64,000 nucleotides of DNA from Bacteroidales bacterium (GCA_900766825.1 CAAFWU010000036.1:16509-80508), one strand, 5' to 3'. Numbered from the stretch's first letter, positions 1-8,708 are shown. Numbers and translations are program-made. The notes: generated by a model from the sequence alone, not told the origin.

Positions 1-488
1 ACGGCACCATGGACTTCAACCTCGTGAACGCCAAAAATGCCACGGCATCCCGTTCGTGGCTTAAGGTGACCAACGCCCTGAGCATATCGGGCACCATAAA
101 CGTGAGCATGAACGAGACCTATGTGCCCACCTCGGGCGACGAGTTCCAGATCTGGACCTGCGGCTCCATTGCATTGCCCAACGGCAAGCCCACCATAAAC
201 TTGCCCACCCTGCCCGACGGTCTCTATTGGGACACCACCAATCTGCTCACCACCAAGGGCACCCTCAAGATCACGGGCACCCCAACGGCCATTGCCAACA
301 TCATTGCCAACAATGCCGAGGTCATTGCCACCGTGTTCGACCTAAGCGGCAGCAAGATTGGCGAGTTCAAAACCACCAAAGCAGAGGTTCGCAAATGTGT
401 TGAGGCCATGGTTGGCCACAAGGGACTCTACATTGTAAGCCTCCGCACCGAGGATAAGAGAGAGGCTTTGCGCATTCTGGTTAAGTAA
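1..488 (+). CDS. C-terminal part of a secreted/surface protein with T9SS-like tail (5' truncated by window)
   Basis: The reading frame is already open at base 3 and runs to TAA at 486-488, so the start lies outside the window. The visible 160 residues have the Thr/Asn-rich beta-strand composition of Bacteroidetes surface proteins. The last about 75 residues have a T9SS sorting-domain pattern: a beta segment (ATVFDLSGSKIGEF) and then GLYIVSL before a basic end, ILVK. This suggests export across the outer membrane by type IX secretion with removal of the tail. The catalytic or binding part, if any, is not visible, so the function is unknown. A strong terminator follows at once. Confidence 0.7.
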   Translation, partial: GTMDFNLVNAKNATASRSWLKVTNALSISGTINVSMNETYVPTSGDEFQIWTCGSIALPNGKPTINLPTLPDGLYWDTTNLLTTKGTLKITGTPTAIANIIANNAEVIATVFDLSGSKIGEFKTTKAEVRKCVEAMVGHKGLYIVSLRTEDKREALRILVK

Positions 489-517
489 CCGTTTTCAATT
501 GATTTCTGAATAATGGG

Positions 518-571
518 CAACGCCCTGCGCCAACGTAATGTGGTGCAGGGCGTTGTTCTTTTTGTTTTTTT
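518..571 (+). terminator. Rho-independent terminator
   Basis: An 11-bp perfect stem (CAACGCCCTGC at 518-528 with GCAGGGCGTTG at 545-555) is followed by a T-rich run at 556-571. It ends the T9SS-tail gene. Confidence 0.85.
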
Positions 572-666
572 ATAAGTTGAAGAGGGGAGCAAGGGGGTTA
601 TGGCAAGGACAATGAGGGGGAAGAAGTGTTAATTTCGCAAGAGGAAATTAATTAGGAACATAAGCA

Positions 667-1593
667 ATGGACGCAGCATATCAAATGCTCATACTATTGG
701 TCATTGTGGCCATAGGATTTATATCTCGCCGATGCAATTTGATGGGTGGAGACTTCGACAAACGGCTCTCGGCCTTTATTATCGACATCTCGTGCCCCGC
801 TCTTATCCTCTCTTCTGTCTTTGGGGAGTCGTTGCCCGACCGTTCGCTCATTGTGCCCTTGCTGGGGGTGGGCTTTGCCACCTATGGCATACTGCTGCTT
901 GTGGCCATGGCAGTGGCACGTCTGCTGGGCCGAGACGATGTGGAACGTGGTATCATAAGCTTCATGGTTATGTTTGCCAACGTGGGTTTCCTGGGCTACC
1001 CTGTGGCAGCATCCATCTTTGGACCCGAGGCGGTGTTCTACGCTTCGCTGCTCAACTGCCCTAACTCGTTGTTTGTATTTGTGTTTGGCACCACCTTCAT
1101 CAAGGGCGGACGAGCCACATTGCGCAGCTTCGATTGGCATCTGCTCTTCTGCCCAGCCATGATAGCATCCTACATATCCATTGCCATTGTGGCTCTGGGC
1201 ATCACGGGGTTGCCGCGCGTCATAACCCAGCCGCTCACAATCATTGGGGGCATCACCGTGCCGGGGGCACTACTCATCATTGGCTCGTCGATGGCGGACG
1301 TGGACATCAAGGGAGCCTTTCGCAACCCACGCGTCTATTTGGTTTCGGCCATTCGATTGGTGGCGGTGCCAGTGTTTATCTTTTTTGTTTTCAAGGCGTT
1401 GGCATTTGTGTTGCCCATCAGTCCTTTGGTCATTGCCATCAACACCATTATAATAGGAATGCCTGTGGCATCCTACGGCACCATGTTTTGCTTACGCTAT
1501 GGGCGCGACGAGACTTTTATGGTGCAATGCACACTGCTCACCACGGTGCTCAGTGCTGTCACTATTCCTGTTTTGGCGGGGATTTGTGGATAA
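667..1593 (+). CDS. AEC family (auxin efflux carrier-like) transporter
   Basis: This 308-residue, very hydrophobic protein has about ten predicted membrane segments in the two-times-five arrangement typical of the AEC/BART permease family. Family-like stretches include VMFANVGFLGYPVAASIFG near residues 100-118 and GGITVPGALLIIGSSMAD near residue 195-212. Its length matches the family (about 300-320). Members export small organic or amino acids in some bacteria; the substrate here cannot be read from sequence. The ATG start precedes the first membrane helix (AYQMLILLVIVAIGFI). It appears to be a single-gene unit between a terminator and the end of the convergent methylase gene. No clear -7 box was found. 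Confidence 0.85.
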   Translation: MDAAYQMLILLVIVAIGFISRRCNLMGGDFDKRLSAFIIDISCPALILSSVFGESLPDRSLIVPLLGVGFATYGILLLVAMAVARLLGRDDVERGIISFMVMFANVGFLGYPVAASIFGPEAVFYASLLNCPNSLFVFVFGTTFIKGGRATLRSFDWHLLFCPAMIASYISIAIVALGITGLPRVITQPLTIIGGITVPGALLIIGSSMADVDIKGAFRNPRVYLVSAIRLVAVPVFIFFVFKALAFVLPISPLVIAINTIIIGMPVASYGTMFCLRYGRDETFMVQCTLLTTVLSAVTIPVLAGICG

Positions 1594-1781
1594 AATAATT
1601 GGTCTATACTTAAGATAGAAATATGCTTAAAACCAATAGAATTTGCAATAAATATTATCACAAACAAAGATAAATTGCATTCTATAAAACAATTCAGTCG
1701 CCTAAGCAAAAAAATAACTTGACAATATCAAGAACAGCAGACCCCAACTTGAAAGGATTACTTGTAAAACTTAGAACACAA

Positions 1782-3101
1782 TCATATATCCGTTGGACAT
1801 TTCGAACAGTCACTTAGTACGATCTCTAATCTTTCATTCATTCCAGCATTATTTTCATACTTACGTCTTAGAATACCAGCACATCCTTTTTCTGTTATAA
1901 AGAACTTTTCTGGCGTATTTGTGTCTGCTATATCAACAATGTTTGCCAGTGTATAGTTGTATGGAATTCTTGAAGCATTTATATATCCATTGTTTCCATT
2001 ATAAGTAAAATCATTCAGTAAATATAGACTATAATCTTCATTACAAACTGTTGGGTTACATTTTACTGTAAGTTGCAAATTTTCATATTCAACTAATCTT
2101 TGTGCTATCCATCTGATAACAGGCACAGCCCAAGAATTCCCAACAGCATGATATCTTTGGGTATCTCTGCATTTATCAATCAAAGTATAGTTATCGGGAA
2201 ATCCCATTAGCCTTTCACACTCTAAAGGGCTTAATCTTCTTAGCCTTCCATCTTGAGCTAAGAATAGAGATCCATTAAAGGCAGCGGCATTGCCATTCCA
2301 TTTTGTACCGTAAGCTGCATATAAGCAATCAGAATAGCTTCTGAATGCTTCAATTCTATGCCCATTAATTTCTTTTACTAAGTCAAAAGATACTTCTGGC
2401 ACTATTTCATCATCAAACAATCCTAAACTATATGGTTGTTGTTTTGACTGTTGTTTAAATGGGTCTTGAATAATATTCCCCTCCTCAAACAGAATACGTT
2501 CAGGATGAAAGTTCTTGCCACCACCCAAAACATACACTCGCTTTCTTTGTTGTGGCAACCCGAAATATTTTGCATCCAAAACTCTCCAAGCCAAGTTCCT
2601 CTCTTTACCATAAACAATACCAGAGGAAGCCCATTTTTTTACTACAATAGGTTCTTCTAATCCAACAAGCCCTGCCAAAAAGCATCCAAAGGCATTTGTT
2701 TTATCGGTTAATGCCCCTTCTACATTTTCCCAAAAGAAAACAGCACGTTCTTTATCTGCTGCAAGTCTTTTTTTATCTATTGCATCAATTATATCTATAT
2801 ATTTTAATGTTAGTTGCCCTCTATCATCATTGATGCCATTTCTCCAACCAGCTAAAGAAAATGCTTGGCAAGGAGTACCTCCACATAGTAAGTCTGGGAT
2901 TCCCACTTTCCCTTCTTCTATCATTTGGGGGATATCGTTCATATCCCCCAAATTAGGAACATTTGGAAATTTATCTGACAAAAAGCGAGATTGAAAATCT
3001 GCAATTTCAGATAGCCATAGTGGCTTTATATTCATTGGTTCGAGTACATAACTTGCAGCTTCAATACCAGAGCACAAACTACCAAACGAAGTTATAATCA
3101 T
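1782..3101 (-). CDS. DNA (cytosine-5) methyltransferase of a type II R-M system
   Basis: At 439 residues it carries the ordered C5-methylase motifs. Motif I is FGSLCSGIEAAS (6-17, SAM binding). Motif IV is GGTPCQAFS with catalytic Cys78. Motif VI is ENV at 125-127. Motif VIII is QQRKRV at 184-189. Motif IX/X features include RRLSPLECERLMGFP and RYHAVGNSWAVPVI. About 70 residues follow motif X and are not explained by the core fold. It would protect host DNA at the site cut by the nuclease encoded directly upstream; its start overlaps the nuclease stop by 4 bases (ATGA), implying translational coupling. Base composition is much more AT-rich than in neighbours such as argG or ruvC, which suggests recent acquisition. 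The recognition sequence cannot be deduced. Confidence 0.93.
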   Translation of the reverse strand: MIITSFGSLCSGIEAASYVLEPMNIKPLWLSEIADFQSRFLSDKFPNVPNLGDMNDIPQMIEEGKVGIPDLLCGGTPCQAFSLAGWRNGINDDRGQLTLKYIDIIDAIDKKRLAADKERAVFFWENVEGALTDKTNAFGCFLAGLVGLEEPIVVKKWASSGIVYGKERNLAWRVLDAKYFGLPQQRKRVYVLGGGKNFHPERILFEEGNIIQDPFKQQSKQQPYSLGLFDDEIVPEVSFDLVKEINGHRIEAFRSYSDCLYAAYGTKWNGNAAAFNGSLFLAQDGRLRRLSPLECERLMGFPDNYTLIDKCRDTQRYHAVGNSWAVPVIRWIAQRLVEYENLQLTVKCNPTVCNEDYSLYLLNDFTYNGNNGYINASRIPYNYTLANIVDIADTNTPEKFFITEKGCAGILRRKYENNAGMNERLEIVLSDCSKCPTDI

Positions 3102-4015
3102 TTGTTTCTTTTCTTTATTTCTAAATTTAACATCTTACGCCACTTTTCAATGTCATACCAGGGACAGCCTTCACATCCCTTTTCTGCAGCCTTTCCTTTA
3201 ATGGGGATATGACTATCCCAAAATTCTGTTCCTTTGTAGAAATACTTAATACCATAAATAGAACCCCTTATTCCTTCTTGAAAGCACTTTCTGCATACTT
3301 CTCTTTTTTGTTGATTCCGTTGATTGTCTAACAGTTGAAATTTCTGTATAATTTCTCCATCTGTCATTTCCATTGGATTCTCTCCTTTGGTTTCTTCATC
3401 CCATCTAACTTCAGAAAATTTATGGTCTGGAATTAGAGCATTCTTGTTGGTTGTTCTAGCTTCAAATGCATTCCATTCCTTTAACAATCGGATAGCCCTT
3501 GCCTTGAATTGAGGTGTAAAGGTCTCATATCCCATTTCTGTATTTAATGGTATTGGAAGTAAGATTCTACTTGTCTTTCTATCTTTTGCATTTGGCACAG
3601 AAGCTACCGTATAACCAGCATCCTTTATATCTTGTATCCTTCTTGCACCATTGTTATTAATAGGAAGGCGTTCTATTTCTTCCTTGAACGATAAAAGAAC
3701 ATCAAAAAAAGGTTTTGTAACGTCACCTTTTATTAGTCCTCTCTTCTTTTCTTGCTTTTTCCAATCAGCCATAGCTTTCTTTGTAAAGTATGGCTTTAAG
3801 GAAATCAAATATTCAGCAAGGCTAACTTCATCCTTTATTTCCAAACCTGCTCTTCGATCTATGTACGGAACAACAGTTCTCCAAGTAAAACCATCATCTT
3901 GGACGAATATTGTTCTTACATACTTCTCGCTTGCCTTACTGTTACTTATCCACTCTGTTACTACAATCCCTTTGTTCTTTAATAGATCTTTTAATAAACT
4001 TAAATCCATAGTCAT
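3098..4015 (-). CDS. Probable HNH-type type II restriction endonuclease
   Basis: This 305-residue protein sits between a controller-like regulator and a C5 methylase, overlapping both by 4 bases. Its C-terminal half shows an HNH/beta-beta-alpha-Me pattern: ALIPDHKFSEVRWDE at 193-207 (Asp197-His198), LLDNQRNQQKREVC at 228-241 (the Asn-containing element), and two Cys pairs, C241/C244 and C281/C284, able to bind a structural zinc. The N-terminal half (about 1-190) is likely the recognition region and resembles nothing I can name. Gene order and motifs together support the cognate nuclease of the R-M operon; from the sequence alone I would say only 'HNH-like nuclease'. It is AT-rich like its partners. 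Confidence 0.72.
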   Translation of the reverse strand: MTMDLSLLKDLLKNKGIVVTEWISNSKASEKYVRTIFVQDDGFTWRTVVPYIDRRAGLEIKDEVSLAEYLISLKPYFTKKAMADWKKQEKKRGLIKGDVTKPFFDVLLSFKEEIERLPINNNGARRIQDIKDAGYTVASVPNAKDRKTSRILLPIPLNTEMGYETFTPQFKARAIRLLKEWNAFEARTTNKNALIPDHKFSEVRWDEETKGENPMEMTDGEIIQKFQLLDNQRNQQKREVCRKCFQEGIRGSIYGIKYFYKGTEFWDSHIPIKGKAAEKGCEGCPWYDIEKWRKMLNLEIKKRNK

Positions 4016-4293
4016 TTAGCTTTGTTCGTAATGATTTCTATTATGTCATCTTTTGTAATAGGATATAATATTCCGTTGTGTTTAACAAACAATTCTACAC
4101 TATCTTTTTCCTTAAACAACTCGGTTATATCTATTCCTAAATTTTCTGCAATTCTATTCAATGTATCCAAAGTGGGTGAAATATTGCCATTTAGATAATT
4201 ACTAAGATTTGACTGACTAAGCCCAGATGAGATAGCAAAATCCTTGAGGGTTATATGCCTTTGTGCTAAGATTTCTTTTAGGCGTAATTTCAT
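4012..4293 (-). CDS. XRE-family HTH regulator, probable R-M controller (C) protein
   Basis: A 93-residue protein whose first about 60 residues form an XRE helix-turn-helix (LKDFAISSGLSQSNLSNYLN at residues 16-35, then SPTLDTLNRIAENLGI). A short C-terminal tail of about 30 residues is longer than in minimal C proteins (about 80). It is the first gene of the R-M operon and overlaps the nuclease start by 4 bases. This arrangement (C then R then M) matches controller proteins that time nuclease expression after methylation. A palindrome at 4333-4356 lies over the presumed -33 region, consistent with autoregulation. It could also be a plain repressor. Confidence 0.85.
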   Translation of the reverse strand: MKLRLKEILAQRHITLKDFAISSGLSQSNLSNYLNGNISPTLDTLNRIAENLGIDITELFKEKDSVELFVKHNGILYPITKDDIIEIITNKAK

Positions 4294-4314
4294 ATCATAG
4301 AAAAATTATAACAC

Positions 4315-4356
4315 CAAAATTACCAAATCACGTTAGACAAAACAATTTTCGTCTAA
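4315..4356 (-). promoter_or_regulatory. Promoter and candidate operator of the R-M operon
   Basis: On the minus strand TAATTTTG (4322-4315) matches the Bacteroidetes -7 box TAnnTTTG exactly. An ATTG (4346-4343) lies 20 bases upstream as a -33 candidate. This -33 element is inside an inverted repeat with arms TTAGAC (4333-4338) and GTCTAA (4351-4356), arranged so that a bound dimer would block or assist polymerase. The -7 box is 22-29 bases ahead of the regulator's ATG. Confidence 0.6.
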
Positions 4357-4404
4357 AAATATATCTTTTTTTAAAAAGCGCATCACAACAATTGTTATAT
4401 TTAG

Positions 4405-4412
4405 TATATTTG
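4405..4412 (+). promoter_or_regulatory. Candidate -7 box for the small divergent gene
   Basis: TATATTTG fits TAnnTTTG and lies 28 bases before the ATG at 4441. No -33 element with normal spacing was seen. Confidence 0.4.
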
Positions 4413-4440
4413 CTACGTAATATTATCTTTTATAGCAAGT

Positions 4441-4788
4441 ATGAAAATTACGCAAGAAACAAGAGATGCATTACTCGCCTTTTGGAATAACAAATCAATT
4501 ACATCTTGTTGGGGTATACATAACATCAAGATAGCCTCAGACACAATCACATTCGATGTCGAAGGATTAATTTATTCAGGTCCTATTTCTGTAGAATGTA
4601 CTTATCCAAATAATTATACTATTAAATTTAATAACAATATCACCATCCCATGCACTTTGGAAAGTCTAGTTGATTTAATTGATACACAAATAGAACATTC
4701 TACTGATTATATTGCAGATGTTGCAGAATGGATTGTTGATACATTAGAAAAAGTGGATAACGAACCCAAAAATCCCTTGACTTTTTAA
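4441..4788 (+). CDS. Small hypothetical protein next to the R-M operon
   Basis: This 115-residue protein is not recognised. It opens MKITQETRDALLAFWNN, has a central beta-rich stretch and an acidic helical C-terminal half (LVDLIDTQIEHSTDYIADVAEWIVDTLEKVD). There is no signal peptide, membrane segment or known motif. It is transcribed away from the R-M operon and shares its low GC, so it probably arrived on the same island. Such short accessory genes beside R-M systems can be defence or anti-defence factors, but nothing in the sequence shows this. A strong hairpin ends it. Confidence 0.65.
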   Translation: MKITQETRDALLAFWNNKSITSCWGIHNIKIASDTITFDVEGLIYSGPISVECTYPNNYTIKFNNNITIPCTLESLVDLIDTQIEHSTDYIADVAEWIVDTLEKVDNEPKNPLTF

Positions 4789-4830
4789 TTTTACAAGGAT
4801 CTCTGCATACAACCATTACAAATTAGGGCA

Positions 4831-4890
4831 AAAAAAACAATCTCGCAGCCAGAGTACACACTCTTTGGGCTGCGAGATTGTTTATTTTTA
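4831..4890. terminator. Bidirectional terminator
   Basis: A 13-bp perfect stem (arms 4838-4850 and 4868-4880, CAATCTCGCAGCC and its complement) is flanked by an A run on the left and a T-rich run on the right. It can end the plus-strand small gene and the minus-strand GH28 gene. Confidence 0.85.
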
Positions 4891-4920
4891 TGTGTGGTAG
4901 AGAGGAGAGAGACGGAATTA

Positions 4921-6258
4921 TTACTTAATCTTCTTGCCGTTGATGGTCACATTTTTGGCCTTACCGTTCTTGACAAAGGATAGGTCGAAGGTGGCATCCT
5001 TACTGCGGACGTTGCAGTTGCTGAAAGTGAAGTTATCTAAGGCATATTTGTCCGATGGGCTCACAGCATAGAATGTTCCGCAATCCATGTCGATATCCTT
5101 GAGGGTGATGAAACTACACTTCGAGAGAGGCATATCCTCACGCTCCTCGGGTTTGAAGAACTGGGTCCAGGGCTTCACAACCAGGAAGTTGTCGCAGTCG
5201 CCCTTGACGTTCTCTATGGTCACATAGGTGTAGTTCTGTGGGGTGTCGGGCCTCATCTTGAGCCAGAGGACGCGAGTTGCCTTGGTCACGTTGCAATTCC
5301 TCAGCACAATGTTTTTGTTATAAAGCGACTCGCTGCCCAAGGTCAGGCAACCGTGTACAAAACCATAGGTGCAGTTCTGGATAATCACGTTCTCGTTGGG
5401 GCCATTGTTGGGGTCCTTGTCGGCCCAAGTGCCCTTGCCGCCCTTCATGACCACGGCGTCGTCGTTGACCGACATATAGCATCCGTTGATGAGGACATCC
5501 TTGCAGTTGTCGATGTCGAAGGCATCGCTGCTGGGGGCCTTGACGGGCTCGTGGGGCGCAAAGGTGTAGGTGCCCAAAACCTTGACGCGTTGAGAACGAT
5601 AGATATGTGTGGTCCAGAAGGGAGAGTTCTGCATACGGATGTCGCAGAGGGTCACGTCCTCGCAGTTGGATATGTAGACCAAACGAGGGCGCATGGCTTC
5701 CAGATTGGTGCACTGACGGTTATATTGACGACGAATCCAGAACTCGCGCCAAAAGCGTTGTCCATTGCCATCGATGGTGCCCTTGCCCGTTATGGTGAAG
5801 CCCTTGAGCCCGTCGGCATTAACCAGAGCACTGAAGTAGTTGAGGGTCTGCCCCTCCATACGGGTCTTGACAATGGGATAGTGTGCAATGTCGTCGATGC
5901 CCTTGAGCATGCCGCCCTCCACAATATGGAGGTGGGTTCCTTGCTTAAAGAAGAGGGCTCCGCTCATAAATGTTCCCTTGGGGATGACAACCACGCCGCC
6001 GCCATCGGCCGCCGCTTTGTCAATGACAGCCTGCAGTTTCTCGGTCTGCACCAGAGAGGCATCGTCGGCTCGCACGCCATAGTCCGTGACCACGTACTGC
6101 TTGCCCAACTGAGCCACATCGACCTTGGCCGTGTCCGAGAACCAAGCGCCAATGGGGGTGCCATCGGGGAAGAGATCCTGAGCCATTGCGGGCTGCGCCA
6201 CAGAGAGCGACAGGGCAAGGGCTAAGCCCCAAAACATGTTGGTGGGTTTGAAATGCAT
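4921..6258 (-). CDS. Secreted GH28 family glycoside hydrolase (polygalacturonase-like)
   Basis: A right-handed beta-helix pectinase. Numbered from the upstream in-frame ATG at 6321, the GH28 signatures are SSDAFDI (264-270, equivalent of NTD), VNDDAVVM (285-292, the DD pair), VHGCLTLGS (322-330, the GHG region) and RVLWLKMRPD (350-359, the R-x-K region). I chose the ATG at 6258: it begins a signal peptide (HFKPTNMFWGLALALSLSV, cut after AMA or AMAQ), and the -7 box at 6340-6347 puts the RNA start only about 12 bases before 6321, leaving too short a leader for that start. It should hydrolyse galacturonan chains outside the cytoplasm or in the periplasm. No SusC/SusD pair is next to it, so it is not in a standard polysaccharide locus. 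A pectate lyase lies elsewhere in the window. Confidence 0.9.
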   Translation of the reverse strand: MHFKPTNMFWGLALALSLSVAQPAMAQDLFPDGTPIGAWFSDTAKVDVAQLGKQYVVTDYGVRADDASLVQTEKLQAVIDKAAADGGGVVVIPKGTFMSGALFFKQGTHLHIVEGGMLKGIDDIAHYPIVKTRMEGQTLNYFSALVNADGLKGFTITGKGTIDGNGQRFWREFWIRRQYNRQCTNLEAMRPRLVYISNCEDVTLCDIRMQNSPFWTTHIYRSQRVKVLGTYTFAPHEPVKAPSSDAFDIDNCKDVLINGCYMSVNDDAVVMKGGKGTWADKDPNNGPNENVIIQNCTYGFVHGCLTLGSESLYNKNIVLRNCNVTKATRVLWLKMRPDTPQNYTYVTIENVKGDCDNFLVVKPWTQFFKPEEREDMPLSKCSFITLKDIDMDCGTFYAVSPSDKYALDNFTFSNCNVRSKDATFDLSFVKNGKAKNVTINGKKIK

Positions 6259-6339
6259 CAGAATTGATATTTTTTGTGGTATGGTAATAGAGAAATAGGG
6301 GACAGTATATTTTTTGTGCAATGCACCACCCCTCGACTA

Positions 6340-6347
6340 CAAAGATA
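6340..6347 (-). promoter_or_regulatory. -7 box for the GH28 gene
   Basis: The minus strand reads TATCTTTG, an exact TAnnTTTG match, between ruvC and the GH28 gene. No clear -33 element was found. Confidence 0.5.
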
Positions 6348-6371
6348 ATGAAAGGCTTTGATTTTTAACCC

Positions 6372-6968
6372 TTAGCTGCGCTTAATTCTGTCGGGGTTAC
6401 TCTTGAGGAAATCGGCCCATGAGGAGGATTTGCCCGAACTTTTGGGAATGGCGATGGCTTTGGGGCCATCGGGCGAGACATTGAGGTTGACCCTATTGGC
6501 CAGAAAATGGGTGTAGGCAATGGCCAGAGCATCGGTGGCATCGAGATATTTGGGCATGTCGGCAAAACAGAGCAGCCGCTTGAGCATGAGGGCCACCTGC
6601 TCTTTGGTGGCGTTGCCTTGGCCCGTGATGGCCTGCTTTACACGCATGGGGGCATATTCGGCCACGGGAATGTCATGGGAGAGGGCGGCTGCCATGCAGA
6701 TGCCTTGGGCTCGACCCAGTTTGATGGTGCTTTGGAAATTGACGCCAAAGAATGGGGCTTCGATGGCCATTTCGTCGGGCTTAAACTCGTTGATAATGAC
6801 CTGCGTACGCTCGAAGATTCGCTTAAGGCGCATATAGTGGTCGGGCACCTTGCTCATCTGCACTGTGCCCATCACCTGCACCTGAGCGTGGTTGCCCTCT
6901 ACGTCCAAAATGGCGTAGCCCATAACGTTGGTGCCTGGGTCGATGCCTATTATACGTTTCTTGGTCAT
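6372..6968 (-). CDS. ruvC: Crossover junction endodeoxyribonuclease RuvC
   Basis: RuvC resolves Holliday junctions left by RecA/RuvAB recombination. The 198-residue product has the RNase H-like fold with catalytic acids Asp10 (GIDPGT), Glu70 (AIEAPFFG) and Asp143/Asp146 (LDATDALAIA). The DNA-facing stretch is VKQAITGQGNATKEQV. About 40 residues after residue 160 (Ser/Lys-rich) extend the usual core. It is 36 bases downstream of the DUF4286 gene on the same strand and probably co-transcribed with it, a common Bacteroidetes pairing. Confidence 0.95.
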   Translation of the reverse strand: MTKKRIIGIDPGTNVMGYAILDVEGNHAQVQVMGTVQMSKVPDHYMRLKRIFERTQVIINEFKPDEMAIEAPFFGVNFQSTIKLGRAQGICMAAALSHDIPVAEYAPMRVKQAITGQGNATKEQVALMLKRLLCFADMPKYLDATDALAIAYTHFLANRVNLNVSPDGPKAIAIPKSSGKSSSWADFLKSNPDRIKRS

Positions 6969-7004
6969 TGTTTTTATTCGGAGAGGGGGTAAAAAATGGG
7001 GGAA

Positions 7005-7313
7005 TTAGAAGTCGAGTCCCTTCATCATGGTGGAGAAGGCTAGGCAGTTCTCGCCATGGGTTTGCATAACGTCCTGACAAAGTTGAGCGCTCACCTCGCG
7101 GAGGTCGGCCAGTTCGGATATGGTGGAGCATCGCCATTGGCTGGAGTAGGAGAGTGAGCCATCGGATATGGAGCCATCGATAACATAGGTCTCGTGGGTG
7201 GCATTGGGGGCCACGGCGCGCATGGCGGGTATGTAGGAGACAATCATCCAGGCCTGCCAACCCTGTTGCATATTGAGGCTCACGGTGAACGTGGTGTTGA
7301 AGAGGTAGGTCAT
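7005..7313 (-). CDS. DUF4286 family protein
   Basis: This is a short protein of about 102 residues starting MTYLFNTTFTVSL, the typical N-terminal strand of DUF4286 proteins, followed by QQGWQAWMIVSYIPAM, then two strands and a helix, like a dimeric ferredoxin-type fold. I chose the ATG at 7313 because the longer in-frame start adds Pro-rich residues outside the family pattern and would run into the serS terminator hairpin. The biochemical role of the family is unknown. It lies directly before ruvC, so any function may be linked only by transcription. Confidence 0.75.
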   Translation of the reverse strand: MTYLFNTTFTVSLNMQQGWQAWMIVSYIPAMRAVAPNATHETYVIDGSISDGSLSYSSQWRCSTISELADLREVSAQLCQDVMQTHGENCLAFSTMMKGLDF

Positions 7314-7351
7314 GGGAGATGGGGGATTACAATGGGGGGGAATGTGGATAC

Positions 7352-7401
7352 GAAAAAACCAGAGGGGGCTCAACCTTGTTGAAAGACGAGCCCTCCTCTG
7401 G
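7352..7401 (-). terminator. Terminator of serS
   Basis: On the minus strand a 13-14-bp stem (arms 7388-7401 and 7359-7372, one mismatch) is followed by TTTTTT (7358-7353), a standard intrinsic terminator. Confidence 0.85.
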
Positions 7402-7430
7402 CATGTTAGTTAACAACGCGTTGGCGGCTG

Positions 7431-8708
7431 TTAGTCGATATACTCAAAACCTGTGTAGGGAACAAGAGCAGCGGGAATCTTGATGCCCTGAGGTGTTTGG
7501 TTATTCTCCAGCAGCGCAGCCACAATGCGAGGCAGAGCGAGCGCCGAGCCGTTGAGTGTGTGGCAGAGCTGAGTCTTCTTGTCGCCAGCCTCCTTGAAAC
7601 GGAGTTTGAGACGGTTGGCCTGATAGCTCTCGAAGTTGGAAACGGAGCTAACCTCGAGCCAACGTTTTTGGGCAGCGGAGAAGACCTCGAAGTCGTAGGT
7701 GAGGGCCGAGGTGAAGCTCATGTCGCCACCGCAGAGACGAACGATGCGGAAAGGCAACTCGAGTTTCTCGACGAGCGAGCGGACGTGAGCCACCATCTCA
7801 TCGAGAGCCTCATAGGAGTGGTCGGGGTGCGAGAGGCGCACAATCTCGACCTTGTCGAACTGGTGGAGGCGGTTGAGGCCGCGCACGTCGGCACCCCATG
7901 AGCCAGCCTCGCGACGGAAACACTGCGAGTAGGCGCAGTTCTTGACTGGGAAGTCGGAGCTCTTGAGGATGACGTCGCGATAGATATTGGTCACAGGCAC
8001 CTCGGCGGTTGGGATGAGATAGAAATTGTCCAGACCGACGTGGTACATCTGACCCTCCTTATCGGGGAGCTGACCTGTGCCGAAGCCCGAAGCCTCGTTG
8101 ACCACGAGGGGAGGCTGAACCTCCTTATAGCCAGCGGCAATGGCATTGTCGAGGAAGAAGGAGATGAGCGCACGCTGAAGTTTTGCACCCTTGCCCTTGT
8201 AGAAGGGGAAGCCAGCGCCAGTAACCTTGATGCCCAGATCGAAGTCGATGATATCGTACTTTTTGATGAGCTCCCAGTGAGGCAGAGCACCCTCGGCGAG
8301 TTCGGGCTCTTTGTCCACCGAGCAGTAGACAACCACATTGTCGGCCGCAGTCTTGCCCTCGGGAACAATGGCAGCGGGGAGGTTGGGCAGGAGGACCTGC
8401 TTGGCCAAGAGGGCCTCGGAGGTCTCGGTCTGCTGCTGGTCGAGCTCTTTGATTTGCTCTTTGAGTTTGGCAGTCTCGGCCTTAGCCTCGTCGGCCTCGG
8501 CTTTCTTGCCCTCTTTCATGAGTTGGCCAACCGACTTGGATATGGCATTCATTTTTTGCTGAATGGCCTCGGCATCGGCCTGAAGTTGTTTGCGCTTGTT
8601 GTCCAGCGCAATGATTTCGTCCACAATGGCAGTGGCGTCAAAGTTCTTGACTTTGAGGCGCTCGATGACGAAATCTCTCTGTTCCTGAATGAGCTTTAAA
8701 GTAAGCAC
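7431..8708 (-). CDS. serS: Serine--tRNA ligase
   Basis: It charges tRNA-Ser with serine. The 425 residues have the N-terminal two-helix tRNA-binding arm (about 30-105, Glu/Lys/Gln-rich, e.g. LKEQIKELDQQQTETSEALL) and a class II synthetase core. Motif 2 is SQCFRREAGSWGADVRGLNR; motif 3 is LNGSALALPRIVAALLENNQ. The Thr/Glu serine-pocket segment is TAEVPVTNIYRD. Length matches the family. It lies downstream of rplU-rpmA but is separated by a 250-bp gap with a likely terminator, so it probably has its own promoter, which I could not identify. Confidence 0.97.
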   Translation of the reverse strand: MLTLKLIQEQRDFVIERLKVKNFDATAIVDEIIALDNKRKQLQADAEAIQQKMNAISKSVGQLMKEGKKAEADEAKAETAKLKEQIKELDQQQTETSEALLAKQVLLPNLPAAIVPEGKTAADNVVVYCSVDKEPELAEGALPHWELIKKYDIIDFDLGIKVTGAGFPFYKGKGAKLQRALISFFLDNAIAAGYKEVQPPLVVNEASGFGTGQLPDKEGQMYHVGLDNFYLIPTAEVPVTNIYRDVILKSSDFPVKNCAYSQCFRREAGSWGADVRGLNRLHQFDKVEIVRLSHPDHSYEALDEMVAHVRSLVEKLELPFRIVRLCGGDMSFTSALTYDFEVFSAAQKRWLEVSSVSNFESYQANRLKLRFKEAGDKKTQLCHTLNGSALALPRIVAALLENNQTPQGIKIPAALVPYTGFEYID

